A stretch of DNA of 64,000 nucleotides, from NCBI RefSeq assembly GCF_003633685.1, contig NZ_RBKT01000001.1:6696001-6760000 (forward strand), in the 5' to 3' direction. A program made the position numbers and the translations under genes. Origin of the DNA: Micromonospora pisi. Its GTDB lineage: Bacteria > Actinomycetota > Actinomycetes > Mycobacteriales > Micromonosporaceae. The first letter of the stretch is position 1. Each line of letters begins with the position of its first letter. The notes under the pieces were generated by a model, which made no database searches, had not been told where the DNA came from, and saw only the letters and a program-made list of their open reading frames with translations. Shown piece by piece: positions 1 through 8,063 of the stretch.

Positions 1-606
1 GCAGATCCCCCGGTTCCAGGCCCGGACCACCTCCGCCTCCGGGTGGCCGATCTCCCAGAGCCGGTACAGGTCGGGGATGCTGACCACCAGCACCCGCGCC
101 TTCGGCCGGCCCTTCTTGAGCACGCCCAGGGCGCGGTCGAGTTCGGCCCGGAAGGCGGTCACCTCGGTCATGTCCTCGATCCGGCTCCGACAGGCGTCGT
201 TCGCCCCGATCAACACCGTGACGTAGTCCGCCTTGTCGGCGACCGCTGCCGTGGCCTGATCCGTCAGCTGCCGCGCGCGGGCCCCGGTCGAGGCGTGGTT
301 GTGCCCGTTGCCACGGATCGCCGGGTTGGCCTCCAGCAGCCGGCGGTAGTGGCTGTCGACCCGCAGACCGTCCCCGGTCGACCAGGAGTTGCGCTGACAG
401 TTGCTCAGCACGATGCAGGTGCCGAATCCGGTGGTGATCGAGTCGCCGAGGGCGGCCATCGCGGAGGGCAGGTCCGGCCGGGCGGAGGTGGAGGGCCGGG
501 GCGGTGCGGCACTGGGCTGTCCGATCCCGCCACCTCCGCTCTCGCAGGCCAGCGCGGCGAGCGCGAGCAGGGCGACGACGGCGGTGGTGGTCCAGCGACG
601 AGGCAC
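1..606 (-). CDS. SGNH/GDSL-family hydrolase, probable exported lipoprotein (C-terminus off window)
   Basis: The minus-strand reading gives an SGNH hydrolase: block I GDSIT, a GNGHNH stretch matching the Gly/Asn blocks, and GAND (block III). The C-terminal catalytic Asp/His block lies beyond the left edge. The GTG at 606 is chosen because GGGGGGACGAG lies just upstream and the N-terminus is a signal peptide (two Arg, then VVALLALAALA, then Cys at about residue 21, a weak lipobox) followed by a Pro/Ser-rich linker. The family are secreted esterases or lipases; the substrate cannot be read from sequence. The 202 visible codons are intact. Confidence 0.82.
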   Translation of the reverse strand, partial: MPRRWTTTAVVALLALAALACESGGGGIGQPSAAPPRPSTSARPDLPSAMAALGDSITTGFGTCIVLSNCQRNSWSTGDGLRVDSHYRRLLEANPAIRGNGHNHASTGARARQLTDQATAAVADKADYVTVLIGANDACRSRIEDMTEVTAFRAELDRALGVLKKGRPKARVLVVSIPDLYRLWEIGHPEAEVVRAWNRGIC

Positions 607-737
607 TCGTCCCCCCGTTTCTCAGCGGAATGCACGGGTGCGGTAACTCTACGCTGATGCCGTCTTGGTCGGAACAGTGCTTCCGTGCCACTCCGGAGCC
701 GGCCCGCGTCGCTCGGCGTCGTCCGGCGGCAGGGCGG

Positions 738-1163
738 TCAGCGGGCGCGCTCCTGGACCGTGCCGCCGGTCACCGACACGAACCCCGTCGGCCGGATCGT
801 GATGACGACCCGTACGTCGGCGTCGGTGATCGGGTAGACGTTGTCGTACCGCTCCTGGAGGGACCGGTAGAACGAGCCCTTCTCGTCGTCGGGGTCGATG
901 CTCTCCACGACACCACGGACCTCCAGGAAGCGGTATTCGTCCTCCGGGTCGGCGATGGAGAGCGCGACCCGGGGCTCGTGTTGCAGGTTGCGGAACTTCT
1001 GCCGCCCGCTGGTGTGGGTCATCCGGATCCGCTGGCCGTCCCAGACGAACCACATCACGCTGCTCTGTGGTGAACCGTCCGGGCGGATCGTAGCGAGATG
1101 ACTGAAAAGTGGGCGTTCGAGTAGGTCGACGTGGGTTTCTGGAATCACGGCATTGATCGTCAC
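738..1163 (-). CDS. PPOX-class (split beta-barrel) F420/FMN-dependent oxidoreductase
   Basis: 141 aa, a typical length for the pyridoxamine-5'-phosphate-oxidase-like fold seen in Rv1155-type F420 enzymes. The ordered family blocks are visible: an N-terminal HLATIRPDGSPQSSVMWF strand pair, RIRMTHTSGRQKFRNL, then EVRGVVESIDP. In actinomycetes such proteins bind F420 or FMN and reduce small molecules; the substrate is unknown. The start is GTG at 1163. A -10-like hexamer (TAGAAC on the minus strand, 1170-1175) sits only 6 nt upstream and there is no Shine-Dalgarno, so the mRNA is probably leaderless. It is divergent from the small membrane protein at 1265. Confidence 0.8.
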   Translation of the reverse strand: MTINAVIPETHVDLLERPLFSHLATIRPDGSPQSSVMWFVWDGQRIRMTHTSGRQKFRNLQHEPRVALSIADPEDEYRFLEVRGVVESIDPDDEKGSFYRSLQERYDNVYPITDADVRVVITIRPTGFVSVTGGTVQERAR

Positions 1164-1252
1164 GATCCCGTTCTACCCCGAGCAGGAGATCGGGACAACC
1201 GGAACGGCGGTGCAGGGGCGGGCCCGGCAGGTTAGCCGACCCAACAGCCGGG

Positions 1253-1258
1253 TAGTTC
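1253..1258 (+). promoter_or_regulatory. Probable -10 hexamer of a leaderless transcript
   Basis: TAGTTC lies 6 nt before the ATG at 1265, and there is no Shine-Dalgarno between them. This is the same geometry as before the genes at 3364, 49169 and 58943. Confidence 0.4.
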
Positions 1259-1264
1259 GACCAG

Positions 1265-1534
1265 ATGGCCGGAAAAGCACAGCCCTCCCGGGCGAAAGGG
1301 ACGGTAGGCCACCCGTACAGCGCGCTCAACCTCCGGCTGGTACTAGCCTCATTCGGGTTGGTGATCTCCGTGGGACTGGGGGTGCTGGTGGCGCTCACCG
1401 GGCACTGGGTGCCCGCGGTGATCCTCTTCGTGCTCGCCGCCGTGGCCGTCGTCGACCTGGTGATCATCACGCGCCGCCGCGCCGCTCGCCGCCGCGAGGA
1501 ACCACCGGGCACGCACCACTCGCTCTTCGAGTAA
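1265..1534 (+). CDS. Small two-helix membrane protein (DUF6343-like)
   Basis: 89 aa. A short polar N-terminus with an SALNLRLVLASFG motif is followed by two transmembrane helices (about residues 26-45 and 48-68), then a basic RRRAARRREEP tail that should face the cytoplasm. This layout resembles the small actinobacterial DUF6343 proteins, for which no biochemical role is established. The gene ends 14 nt before the aldehyde dehydrogenase and may be co-transcribed with it. The family call is from memory of the pattern and is moderate. Confidence 0.65.
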   Translation: MAGKAQPSRAKGTVGHPYSALNLRLVLASFGLVISVGLGVLVALTGHWVPAVILFVLAAVAVVDLVIITRRRAARRREEPPGTHHSLFE

Positions 1535-1548
1535 GCAAGGGGTACGAC

Positions 1549-2961
1549 ATGTCGATCGCCACCATCAATCCGGCCACCGGACAGTTGCTCAAGACCTACG
1601 ACCCGATGTCGCCGGAACAGGTCGACGCGGCGATCGGACGGGCCGACGAGGCGTTCCGTACGCTGCGCCGCACCACCTTCGCCGAACGCGCCCGGTGGAT
1701 GAACGCCGCCGCCGACCTGCTGCTACGGGACTGCGACGAACTCGCCCGGCTGATGACCATCGAGATGGGCAAGACCTTCGCCTCGGCCCGGGCCGAGGTG
1801 GCCAAGTGCGCCGCCGCCTGCCGCTTCTACGCCACCCACGCCGAGGGCTTCCTCGCCGACGAGCCGGCCGACGCGAAGGCGGTCGGCGCCACCCGGGCCT
1901 TCACCCGCTACCAACCACTCGGTGCGGTGCTGGCGGTGATGCCGTGGAACTTTCCGCTCTGGCAGGTGATGCGGTTCGCCGCCCCGGCCCTGATGGCCGG
2001 CAACGTCGGCCTGCTCAAGCACGCGTCGAACGTCCCGCAGAGCGCGCTCTACCTGGGCGAACTGTTCGCCCGCGCGGGTTTTCCGGCCGGCGCGTTCCAG
2101 AGCCTGCTGGTCGGCGCCGAGGTGGTCGAACGGGTGCTGGCCGACCCGCGGGTCCGGGCCGCCACGCTCACCGGCAGTGAGCGGGCCGGCCGGGCGGTGG
2201 CCCGGATCGCCGGTCAGGAAATCAAGAAGACGGTACTGGAACTGGGGGGCAGCGACCCGTTCGTGGTGATGCCCTCGGCGGACATCGAACGGGCCGCCGA
2301 GGTCGCCACCACCGCCCGCTGCCAGAACAACGGCCAGTCCTGCATCGCCGCCAAACGCTTCATCGTCCACACCGACGTCTTCGACGTGTTCGCCGAGGCA
2401 TTCGCCTCCCGGATGGACGCGCTGACGGTGGGCGACCCGATGGACCCGGCCACCGACATCGGCCCGCTCGCCACCGAGCAGGGCCGGATCGACATCGAGG
2501 AGCAGGTGGACGACGCGGTCCGCAAGGGGGCCCGGGTGCTCTGCGGCGGGCAGCGTCCGGACGGCGACGGGTGGTACTACCCGCCGACCGTGATCACCGA
2601 CCTCAACCCGACCATGCGGATCTGGTCGGAGGAGGTGTTCGGCCCGGTGGCCGGCCTGTTCCGGGTCGACTCGTACGAGCAGGCGATCGAGCTGGCGAAC
2701 GGGACCAACTTCGGCCTGGGCTCGAACGCCTGGACCCGGGACCCGGCCGAGCAGGAGCGCTTCGCCACCGACCTCGACGCCGGTAGCGTCTTCATCAACG
2801 GGATGACCACCTCCTATCCCGAACTGCCCTTCGGTGGTGTGAAGAACTCCGGGTACGGTCGCGAACTCTCCGCGTACGGCATCCGGGAGTTCTGCAACAC
2901 CAAGACCGTCTGGATGGGGGAGGGCCTGGCGACCGGCGGCGCCGGCGCACACAGCGAGTAG
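1549..2961 (+). CDS. gabD: NAD(P)-dependent succinate-semialdehyde dehydrogenase family protein
   Basis: 470 aa, full length for the ALDH superfamily. Visible elements are the PWNFPLWQ substrate/cofactor block, the TGSERAGR Rossmann turn, the catalytic Glu in LELGGSDPF, the nucleophile Cys in NNGQSCIAAKRF, and the SEEVFGPV and PFGGVKNSGYGRE blocks. The INPATG start and GQSC motif match the succinate-semialdehyde dehydrogenase subgroup (4-aminobutyrate catabolism: succinic semialdehyde to succinate). Substrate choice inside ALDH is hard to read, so another short-chain semialdehyde is possible. The ATG at 1549 is preceded by AAGGGG at good spacing. A longer in-frame extension upstream is rejected because it overlaps the preceding gene. 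Confidence 0.85.
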   Translation: MSIATINPATGQLLKTYDPMSPEQVDAAIGRADEAFRTLRRTTFAERARWMNAAADLLLRDCDELARLMTIEMGKTFASARAEVAKCAAACRFYATHAEGFLADEPADAKAVGATRAFTRYQPLGAVLAVMPWNFPLWQVMRFAAPALMAGNVGLLKHASNVPQSALYLGELFARAGFPAGAFQSLLVGAEVVERVLADPRVRAATLTGSERAGRAVARIAGQEIKKTVLELGGSDPFVVMPSADIERAAEVATTARCQNNGQSCIAAKRFIVHTDVFDVFAEAFASRMDALTVGDPMDPATDIGPLATEQGRIDIEEQVDDAVRKGARVLCGGQRPDGDGWYYPPTVITDLNPTMRIWSEEVFGPVAGLFRVDSYEQAIELANGTNFGLGSNAWTRDPAEQERFATDLDAGSVFINGMTTSYPELPFGGVKNSGYGRELSAYGIREFCNTKTVWMGEGLATGGAGAHSE

Positions 2962-3081
2962 CACCCCTGGTGTCCGGTTCGCCGAGCCGACAAAAGCGCC
3001 CGGTGGGCGGGTTGGTCCGGGGAGTGCGGGGAAGGCGACAAGCTGGGGCCGAACACGACGGCACCCGGAAGGAGCCCCGCG

Positions 3082-3297
3082 ATGAGTCACAGCGGAAAGA
3101 ACAAGACCCCGAAGGAATCGGCGCGCAGCGGCCGCCATGCCGGCAGCGGCGCCCGAGGCCGGCAGGGGGAGACGGTCGAGCGGTCCGAGAAGCAACGGCA
3201 CCAGCGGGCCGCGACCGGTACGTCGTCGTCCGAGCGTGACTACGGCCGTTCCAAGGTCGGGCCGGAGGGTCGAACGCACACCCAGGGCACGGGCTGA
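3082..3297 (+). CDS. Small, highly charged hypothetical protein
   Basis: 71 aa, almost wholly Lys/Arg/Glu/Gly/Ser/Gln/His, with no hydrophobic stretch and no recognisable domain; it is probably disordered. The strongest support is a consensus ribosome-binding site (GGAAGGAG) placed about 8 nt before ATG, followed by a terminator hairpin right after the stop. Composition recalls small basic stress or nucleoid-associated peptides, but no function is claimed. Confidence 0.6.
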   Translation: MSHSGKNKTPKESARSGRHAGSGARGRQGETVERSEKQRHQRAATGTSSSERDYGRSKVGPEGRTHTQGTG

Positions 3298-3303
3298 CCG
3301 CTC

Positions 3304-3346
3304 CGCCCGCTCCCGGCGGCGCAGGTGTTCGGGCCGGGAGCGGGCG
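3304..3346. terminator. Intrinsic terminator hairpin
   Basis: A perfect 14-bp inverted repeat (3304-3317 and 3333-3346, arms CGCCCGCTCCCGGC) has a 15-nt loop and no T tract. It sits between the small charged protein and the antiporter's -10 box. Confidence 0.6.
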
Positions 3347-3350
3347 CCCC

Positions 3351-3356
3351 TAGGCT
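3351..3356 (+). promoter_or_regulatory. Probable -10 box (TAGGCT) of a leaderless antiporter transcript
   Basis: TAGGCT is a good actinomycete -10 element. It ends 7 nt before the ATG at 3364, so transcription should begin at or next to the A of the start codon. There is no Shine-Dalgarno before this ATG. Confidence 0.5.
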
Positions 3357-3363
3357 GTGCCGC

Positions 3364-4935
3364 ATGGAGCCACTCTTCGAGGTCGTGCTGTTCCTGGCGA
3401 TCGCGACGCTGGGAGCCGCCCTGGCGCGTCGATTCGGCCTGCTCGCACCGATTGTGCTGCTTGTCGTCGGGGTGGTGCTTTCGTTCGTACCCGGCTTCCC
3501 GCTGGTGCGCCTGGACCCCGAACTGGTGCTGGTCGGCATACTTCCCCCGCTGCTGTACGTCGCCGCGATCCAGACCTCCGTGCCGGCGTTCAGGTACAAC
3601 CTCCGGCCGATCCTGCTGCTCGCCGTCGGCCTGGTGCTCTTCACCGCGGTTCTGGTCGGCTTCGTCGTGCACGCGGTGCTGCCGGACGTACCGTTGGCGA
3701 TCTGCCTCGCCTTCGGCGCGGTGGTCGCGCCGCCGGACGCGGTCGCCGCCACCGCGGTCGCGCGCCGGATCGGTCTACCACGACGGGTGGTGACCATTCT
3801 GGAGGGTGAGAGCCTGGTCAACGACGCGACCGCGCTGGTGTTGCTGCGGGTGGCCACCCTCGCGGCGGTCGGCAGCGGGCTCGACGCCTGGGGTGTCGCG
3901 GGTCAGGTGCTGATCACGGCCGGCGGCGGGCTGCTGATCGGTGTGATCGGCGCGGTGGTCATCGGTTTCCTGCACAAGAGGATCAAGGACCCGCTGCTCG
4001 ACAACACGCTGTCGCTGCTCACGCCCTTCGTGGTGGTCTTCGCCGCCGAGGAGTTGCACGCCTCCGGGGTGGTGGCCGTGGTGGTGGTCGGGCTCGCGCT
4101 CGGCCACAAGCTGCCGGTGCTGCTCTCCGCCGGCTCCCGGTTGCAGACCATGGCGTTCTGGCGGCTGGCCACGTTCCTGCTGGAAGGACTGGTCTTCCTG
4201 TTGGTCGGGCTCCAGTTGCGGGACCTGCTGACCCGGCTGGACACCGAAATCGGCACGATGGTGCTGGTCACCGTCGCCGTACTGGTCACCGTCTTCCTCA
4301 CCCGGTTCCTCTGGATCTTCCCGGCCAGCCTGCTCGTCCGGCTGGTGCCACGGGTCCGCGAGCGGGGTACGGCACTGCCGGCACGGGTGTCGGCGATCAT
4401 CTCCTGGGCCGGAATGCGGGGCGTGGTCACCCTGGGTGCGGCGCTCGCGCTGCCGCTACCCGGCGACGGGCTGGCGTACCCCCGCGACCTCTTCGTCTGG
4501 CTCGCCTTCGCGGTGATCGTGGTCACCCTCGGGCTCCAGGGCGCCACCCTGCCGATGGTGGCCCGGCGGCTGCGCCTCTCACCCGACGACCCGGTCAAGG
4601 ACGCGCTCGCCGAGGCGGCGGTCCAGCAGCAGGCGGGCCGGGCCGCCCGGGAACGGCTCGAGGCGGCGGCCGACGGCGCCCCACCAGCGGTGGTGGAGCG
4701 ACTCCGGTCAGTGGTCGAGGAGCGCGGCAACAGCGCCTGGGAGCGGCTGGGGGGCGACGCGCGGGAGACCCCGTCGCAGGCGTACGGTCGGCTGCGGCAG
4801 GAGATGATCGACGCCGAGCGCGAGGTGTTCCGGGTCGCCCGTGACGAGGGGCGGATCACCGAGGAGGTGCTCGTGCGGGCGTACCGGGATCTGGATCTGG
4901 AAGAGTCGTTGTTGTGGCGGGAGGGACAGCGATGA
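3364..4935 (+). CDS. CPA1-family Na+/H+ antiporter (NhaP type)
   Basis: 523 aa. About 12 transmembrane helices fill residues 1-400: FEVVLFLAIATLGAALARRFG, the family core AVVAPPDAVAATAVARRIGLPRRV, and EGESLVNDATALVLLRVA, which carries the conserved ND ion-binding pair. ISWAGMRGVVTLGAALALPL marks the end of the transport domain. The last ~120 residues are a charged, coiled-coil-prone cytoplasmic tail. CPA1 proteins exchange Na+ (or K+) for H+ across the cytoplasmic membrane and control internal pH. The stop codon overlaps the start of the zinc-finger gene that follows, so the two are translationally coupled. Confidence 0.88.
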   Translation: MEPLFEVVLFLAIATLGAALARRFGLLAPIVLLVVGVVLSFVPGFPLVRLDPELVLVGILPPLLYVAAIQTSVPAFRYNLRPILLLAVGLVLFTAVLVGFVVHAVLPDVPLAICLAFGAVVAPPDAVAATAVARRIGLPRRVVTILEGESLVNDATALVLLRVATLAAVGSGLDAWGVAGQVLITAGGGLLIGVIGAVVIGFLHKRIKDPLLDNTLSLLTPFVVVFAAEELHASGVVAVVVVGLALGHKLPVLLSAGSRLQTMAFWRLATFLLEGLVFLLVGLQLRDLLTRLDTEIGTMVLVTVAVLVTVFLTRFLWIFPASLLVRLVPRVRERGTALPARVSAIISWAGMRGVVTLGAALALPLPGDGLAYPRDLFVWLAFAVIVVTLGLQGATLPMVARRLRLSPDDPVKDALAEAAVQQQAGRAARERLEAAADGAPPAVVERLRSVVEERGNSAWERLGGDARETPSQAYGRLRQEMIDAEREVFRVARDEGRITEEVLVRAYRDLDLEESLLWREGQR

Positions 4936-5189
4936 GCTGCGAACATCTGGCCGGGGCCGGTCAACCGGAACCGCAGAGCACCGAGGGGTGCCAGGACTGT
5001 CTGGAGAGCGGTCACGACGACTGGGTGCACCTGCGGCTCTGCCTGGACTGTGGCCGGGTGAGCTGCTGCGACTCGTCGCCGCGCCGGCACGCCACCGCCC
5101 ACTCCCACAGCACCGGACACCCGGTGATCCAGTCGTTCCAGCCCGGCGAGTCCTGGCGTTGGTGCTACACCGACGAGCAGGTCGGCTGA
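4932..5189 (+). CDS. UBP-type zinc-finger domain protein
   Basis: 85 aa, consisting almost wholly of a ZnF-UBP (BUZ) fold. The Cys/His ligands are visible: C-x(15)-C-x2-C, then LRLCLDCGRVSCCDSS, RRHATAHSHSTGHPV and the closing WRWCY. The eukaryotic domain binds the ubiquitin C-terminus; bacterial copies have no established partner. ATGA overlap with the antiporter stop predicts coupled synthesis. Elsewhere this domain can be fused to the C-terminus of CPA1 antiporters, so a regulatory subunit of the transporter is the simplest inference. Confidence 0.85.
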   Translation: MSCEHLAGAGQPEPQSTEGCQDCLESGHDDWVHLRLCLDCGRVSCCDSSPRRHATAHSHSTGHPVIQSFQPGESWRWCYTDEQVG

Positions 5190-5193
5190 GGGC

Positions 5194-5529
5194 TCACTCC
5201 CCGAGGGGGCGCAGCCGCAGCACATCGTCGTCGACCGCGACCAGGTGGAAGACGGTGCTGCCCCGGCCGGCCGGCCCGGTCAGCCGTAACCGGTCGTCGG
5301 CGTCCGTACGCCACTCGCCTGGTCGCCGGCCCGGTGCGTCGGCCGGCCCCGGCTGGTAGTCGACGAAGGTGCCGTCCGGCCGGAACTCGATCCCGTCCCG
5401 ACCCCGCGCAGGTGGGAGCGGCCGGTCGGCGGGACGGTAGACCCGTACCCCCGCGTCGTCCTCTTCACGTACGTGCACCCAGCGGCGGAAGAGCGCCTCC
5501 GGCGGCTGGTCCGGCGCCGGCCCGGTCAT
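5194..5529 (-). CDS. Hypothetical protein, all-beta lipocalin-like
   Basis: 111 aa. It starts FRRWVHVREED and continues with alternating beta-like segments (GIEFRPDGTFVDYQPG, EWRTDADDRLRLT, TVFHLVAVDDDVLRLRPL). This recalls small lipocalin-like proteins that report a lack of function by homology. It has no signal peptide and no cysteine. Its ATG overlaps the stop codon of the metalloprotease upstream (ATGA), so the two are co-translated. A role as a chaperone or inhibitor of that protease is only a guess from position. Confidence 0.6.
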   Translation of the reverse strand: MTGPAPDQPPEALFRRWVHVREEDDAGVRVYRPADRPLPPARGRDGIEFRPDGTFVDYQPGPADAPGRRPGEWRTDADDRLRLTGPAGRGSTVFHLVAVDDDVLRLRPLGE

Positions 5530-6464
5530 CGGGTCAGGGTGGCGCCGGCGGCCAGGGCGGCCCGTGGACCGGCCAGGGTGGCGGCCATCCGCGCGGCCTG
5601 TCCGGCGGTGAACATCACCATCGCATCGTCGTCGGTGTAATCCATGAAGTTCATGAACATGTCCCCATCGGGCCCGTTGTCGCAGCTCACCGTCGGAAAA
5701 GTGGGCCGGCCGTAGTTCGGACCGGCCTGGTTCGGGGTGTCGGCGACGAAGTCGTCGCCCCCGCAGCCGTCCCCGTCGTCGCCCCAGATGTGCCGCAGGT
5801 TGAGCCAGTGCCCGACCTCGTGGGTGCAGGTCCGGCCGCCGTCGAAGGGCGCGACGGCGGTGCCGTTGGTGCCGAGGGCGGAGTGCAGCAGTACGACCCC
5901 GTCGGTCGTCGCCGGACCGCCGGGAAACTGGGCGTAGCCGAGCACCCCGCCGGCCAGTTGGCAGACCCACATGTTCAGGTACCGGTCGGCCGGCCACGGG
6001 TCGGCACCGCCGGTGGCGACCGCCTTGACCGCGTCGTCCTCCGGGGAGAACGCCGCCACCTCGGTCCGGGTACGGGTGATGCCGCTGGTCGGTGCGCCGG
6101 CCGGATCGGTGTCGGCGAGGAAGAACTCCACCCGGGCGTCCGCCGCCACCGCCCGCCACACCTCGGGTACGGCCGAGATGTCCTCGTTGAGCCGCCGGAA
6201 GTCGGCGTTGAGCACGGCGAGCTGGCTGTGGATCTGCTCGTCGCCGACGTTCTGCGCCTCGTCGCGCCAGAGCACGTGCGCCACCACCGGGATCCGTACC
6301 ACCTGGTCGAGTCGGGAACGTCCGCGCCGGCACTGGTGGAAGGTGAAGTTCTCGATCTCGGCGGCGGTGCTGGCGTACTCCTCCCGCGTGTCCAGCAGCC
6401 GGCGGTGCACCGGCATGGTCCCGCACCAGTTCCGCAACACCGCCCCGTCCCTCGTCACCGTCAT
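5526..6464 (-). CDS. M43-family (pappalysin/ulilysin-like) zinc metalloprotease
   Basis: 312 aa. The metzincin zinc site HEVGHWLNLRH is clear (three His plus catalytic Glu; Asn replaces the usual Gly), and FMNFMDYTDD supplies the Met-turn. The family's N-terminal block CGTMPVHRRLL, the IPVVAHVLW strand and QLAVLNADFRRLN helix are in place, as are the structural Cys around WGDDGDGCGGDD and VSCDNG. M43B enzymes are extracellular endoproteases; here no classical signal peptide is visible, so export is uncertain. It heads a two-gene operon with the small beta protein downstream. Confidence 0.85.
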   Translation of the reverse strand: MTVTRDGAVLRNWCGTMPVHRRLLDTREEYASTAAEIENFTFHQCRRGRSRLDQVVRIPVVAHVLWRDEAQNVGDEQIHSQLAVLNADFRRLNEDISAVPEVWRAVAADARVEFFLADTDPAGAPTSGITRTRTEVAAFSPEDDAVKAVATGGADPWPADRYLNMWVCQLAGGVLGYAQFPGGPATTDGVVLLHSALGTNGTAVAPFDGGRTCTHEVGHWLNLRHIWGDDGDGCGGDDFVADTPNQAGPNYGRPTFPTVSCDNGPDGDMFMNFMDYTDDDAMVMFTAGQAARMAATLAGPRAALAAGATLTR

Positions 6465-6554
6465 GTCCCGAGTGTGGACCCGTTACCGGTTTCCGGGTAC
6501 CGATTCCCGTCTGTTTCGGCTGTCCAGGCGTCGGGGCCTGCCGGTGGACGTACG

Positions 6555-6593
6555 CACGGGGAGCCGGCCGGACAACCCGGCCGGCCCCCCGTG
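6555..6593. terminator. Terminator hairpin downstream of the sugar ABC operon
   Basis: A 17-bp stem with one A/C mismatch (6555-6571 with 6577-6593, inner arms GCCGGCCGG/CCGGCCGGC) has a 5-nt loop. It lies between the 3' ends of the solute-binding gene and the start region of the protease gene. Confidence 0.6.
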
Positions 6594-6613
6594 TCGCGCG
6601 TCGGGTCGTGGTG

Positions 6614-8026
6614 TCAGCCCGCGACGGACTGGTTGTAGTCGTTGATCGGGCCGACCAGGGCCTTCTCCTGGTCCTGGAGCGCCGTCTTCGGGTCGGTGCC
6701 GCTGAGCACGGCGGCCTGCATCGCCTGTTCGGCCGCCTTGCGGGCCTGTGGCATGGCGCCGAGCAGGCAGCCCTGGGTCGCCTTGGTCACCTCGGTGTTC
6801 TGGAGCTGGGTGATGGCGGTCTGGAACTGCGGGCGGGCGGCCACCCACTGCTTGTCGAGGTCGGTCTCGAGCGCGCCCTTGCTGATCGGGAAGTAGCCGG
6901 TGGTGGTGTGCCAGGTGGCCTGCGAGTCCTTGTCCGACAGGAAGTTGACGAACTCCCAGGAGGCGCGCTTGTGCGCGTCGTCCTTGTCCTTGCCCACGAC
7001 CCAGAGCGAGGCGCCGCCGATGATCGGGCCGCCGTTGTCGGTCGCGTTGATCTTCGGGTAGTTGCCGGTGGCGATCTCGAACTTGCCCTCGGTGCTCTTC
7101 AGGAAGCCGCTCACCGAGCCGGTCGACTCCAGGGTCATCGCGACCTTGCCGGAGGTGAAGGTGTTGTCGGCGGTGGTGGTGTTGCTGTCCAGCTTCGGGG
7201 CCAGCCCCTCGTCGACCATCTTCTTCCACCACTGCAGGAGCTTGACGTGGTCGTCGGTGGCGAGGTTGAGCTTGGTGCCCCGGCCGTCGCGGCCGTTGCC
7301 CTGGTCGCAGTACTCCTGGTTGCCCACGGCGGTGAACTGCTCCATGAACCAGCCGTAGAGCGCGGCGCCGAAGCCGTACTGGCTGACGTTTCCGCTGGCG
7401 TCCTTGACGGTCAGCTTCCGGGCCGCCTCGGTGATCTCGTCCAGGGTCTTCGGCGGGTTGGCCGGGTCGAGGCCGGCCTTGGTGAAGGCGGTCTTGTTGA
7501 TGTACAGCAGCGGCATCGAGGTGTTGAACGGCATCGAGTACAGCTTGTTGTCCACCGAGTAGTAGCCGGCGATGTTCGGCTGGATGTCGGAGGCGTCGGT
7601 CTTGTCGACGTCCAGGAACGACTGCACCGGCACGGTCGACTTCGAGTCGATCATGAATCGGGTGCCGATGTCGTAGACCTGGACCACGTCCGGGGCCTGA
7701 CCGCTGTTCAGAGCCGCCTTGTACGCCGACAGCGTGTCGTCGTACGTGTTCTTGAACTGGAGGTTGACCTTGACCCGGCCCTTGTTCTTCGTGTTGAACT
7801 GGTCCGTCAGGGCCTGTAGCGCCTCGCCGTTCTTGCCGGTCATGGCGTGCCAGAAGTCGATCGAGACCTCGCCCTTGCCGTCCAGCGCGCTGGCCGCCGG
7901 TGCGGCGTCCCCAGCGGCGGCGGGGGCTGGGTTGTTCGCGGTCGCCGAGCTGCACCCGGCAACCGTGGTGGCCGCGGCGGTGGCGAGCGAGAGCCCGACC
8001 ACCAGGCGACGCAGAGTGGTACGCAC
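6614..8026 (-). CDS. Sugar ABC transporter solute-binding lipoprotein (CUT1, UgpB/MalE-like)
   Basis: 470 aa. A signal peptide ends in TTVAGC with the lipidated Cys at residue 25, then comes an Ala/Pro linker. The mature domain begins EVSIDFWHAMTGKNGEALQALTDQFN, a family 1 solute-binding block, and later shows DVVQVYDIG and TGYFPISKGA. The GTG at 8026 is preferred over an ATG at 8050 because GAGAGGA sits at good spacing before it. It captures an oligosaccharide or glycerol-phosphate-like ligand for the two permeases upstream on the same strand. No ATPase is encoded, as is usual for CUT1 systems that share MsiK. Confidence 0.88.
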   Translation of the reverse strand: MRTTLRRLVVGLSLATAAATTVAGCSSATANNPAPAAAGDAAPAASALDGKGEVSIDFWHAMTGKNGEALQALTDQFNTKNKGRVKVNLQFKNTYDDTLSAYKAALNSGQAPDVVQVYDIGTRFMIDSKSTVPVQSFLDVDKTDASDIQPNIAGYYSVDNKLYSMPFNTSMPLLYINKTAFTKAGLDPANPPKTLDEITEAARKLTVKDASGNVSQYGFGAALYGWFMEQFTAVGNQEYCDQGNGRDGRGTKLNLATDDHVKLLQWWKKMVDEGLAPKLDSNTTTADNTFTSGKVAMTLESTGSVSGFLKSTEGKFEIATGNYPKINATDNGGPIIGGASLWVVGKDKDDAHKRASWEFVNFLSDKDSQATWHTTTGYFPISKGALETDLDKQWVAARPQFQTAITQLQNTEVTKATQGCLLGAMPQARKAAEQAMQAAVLSGTDPKTALQDQEKALVGPINDYNQSVAG

Positions 8027-8063
8027 GTTGTTTCCTCTCGTGTGGGTCATGACGAAGAGCCCG

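Noticed and set aside
1723-3672. 649-codon minus-strand open frame
   Set aside because: It is antisense to the aldehyde dehydrogenase; composition is the mirror of a GC3-biased gene and no domain is visible.
3250-5225. Restriction-modification, toxin-antitoxin or other defence system anywhere in the window
   Set aside because: I looked through all clear proteins for methylase, nuclease, PIN, RelE or similar motifs and found none that can be supported.
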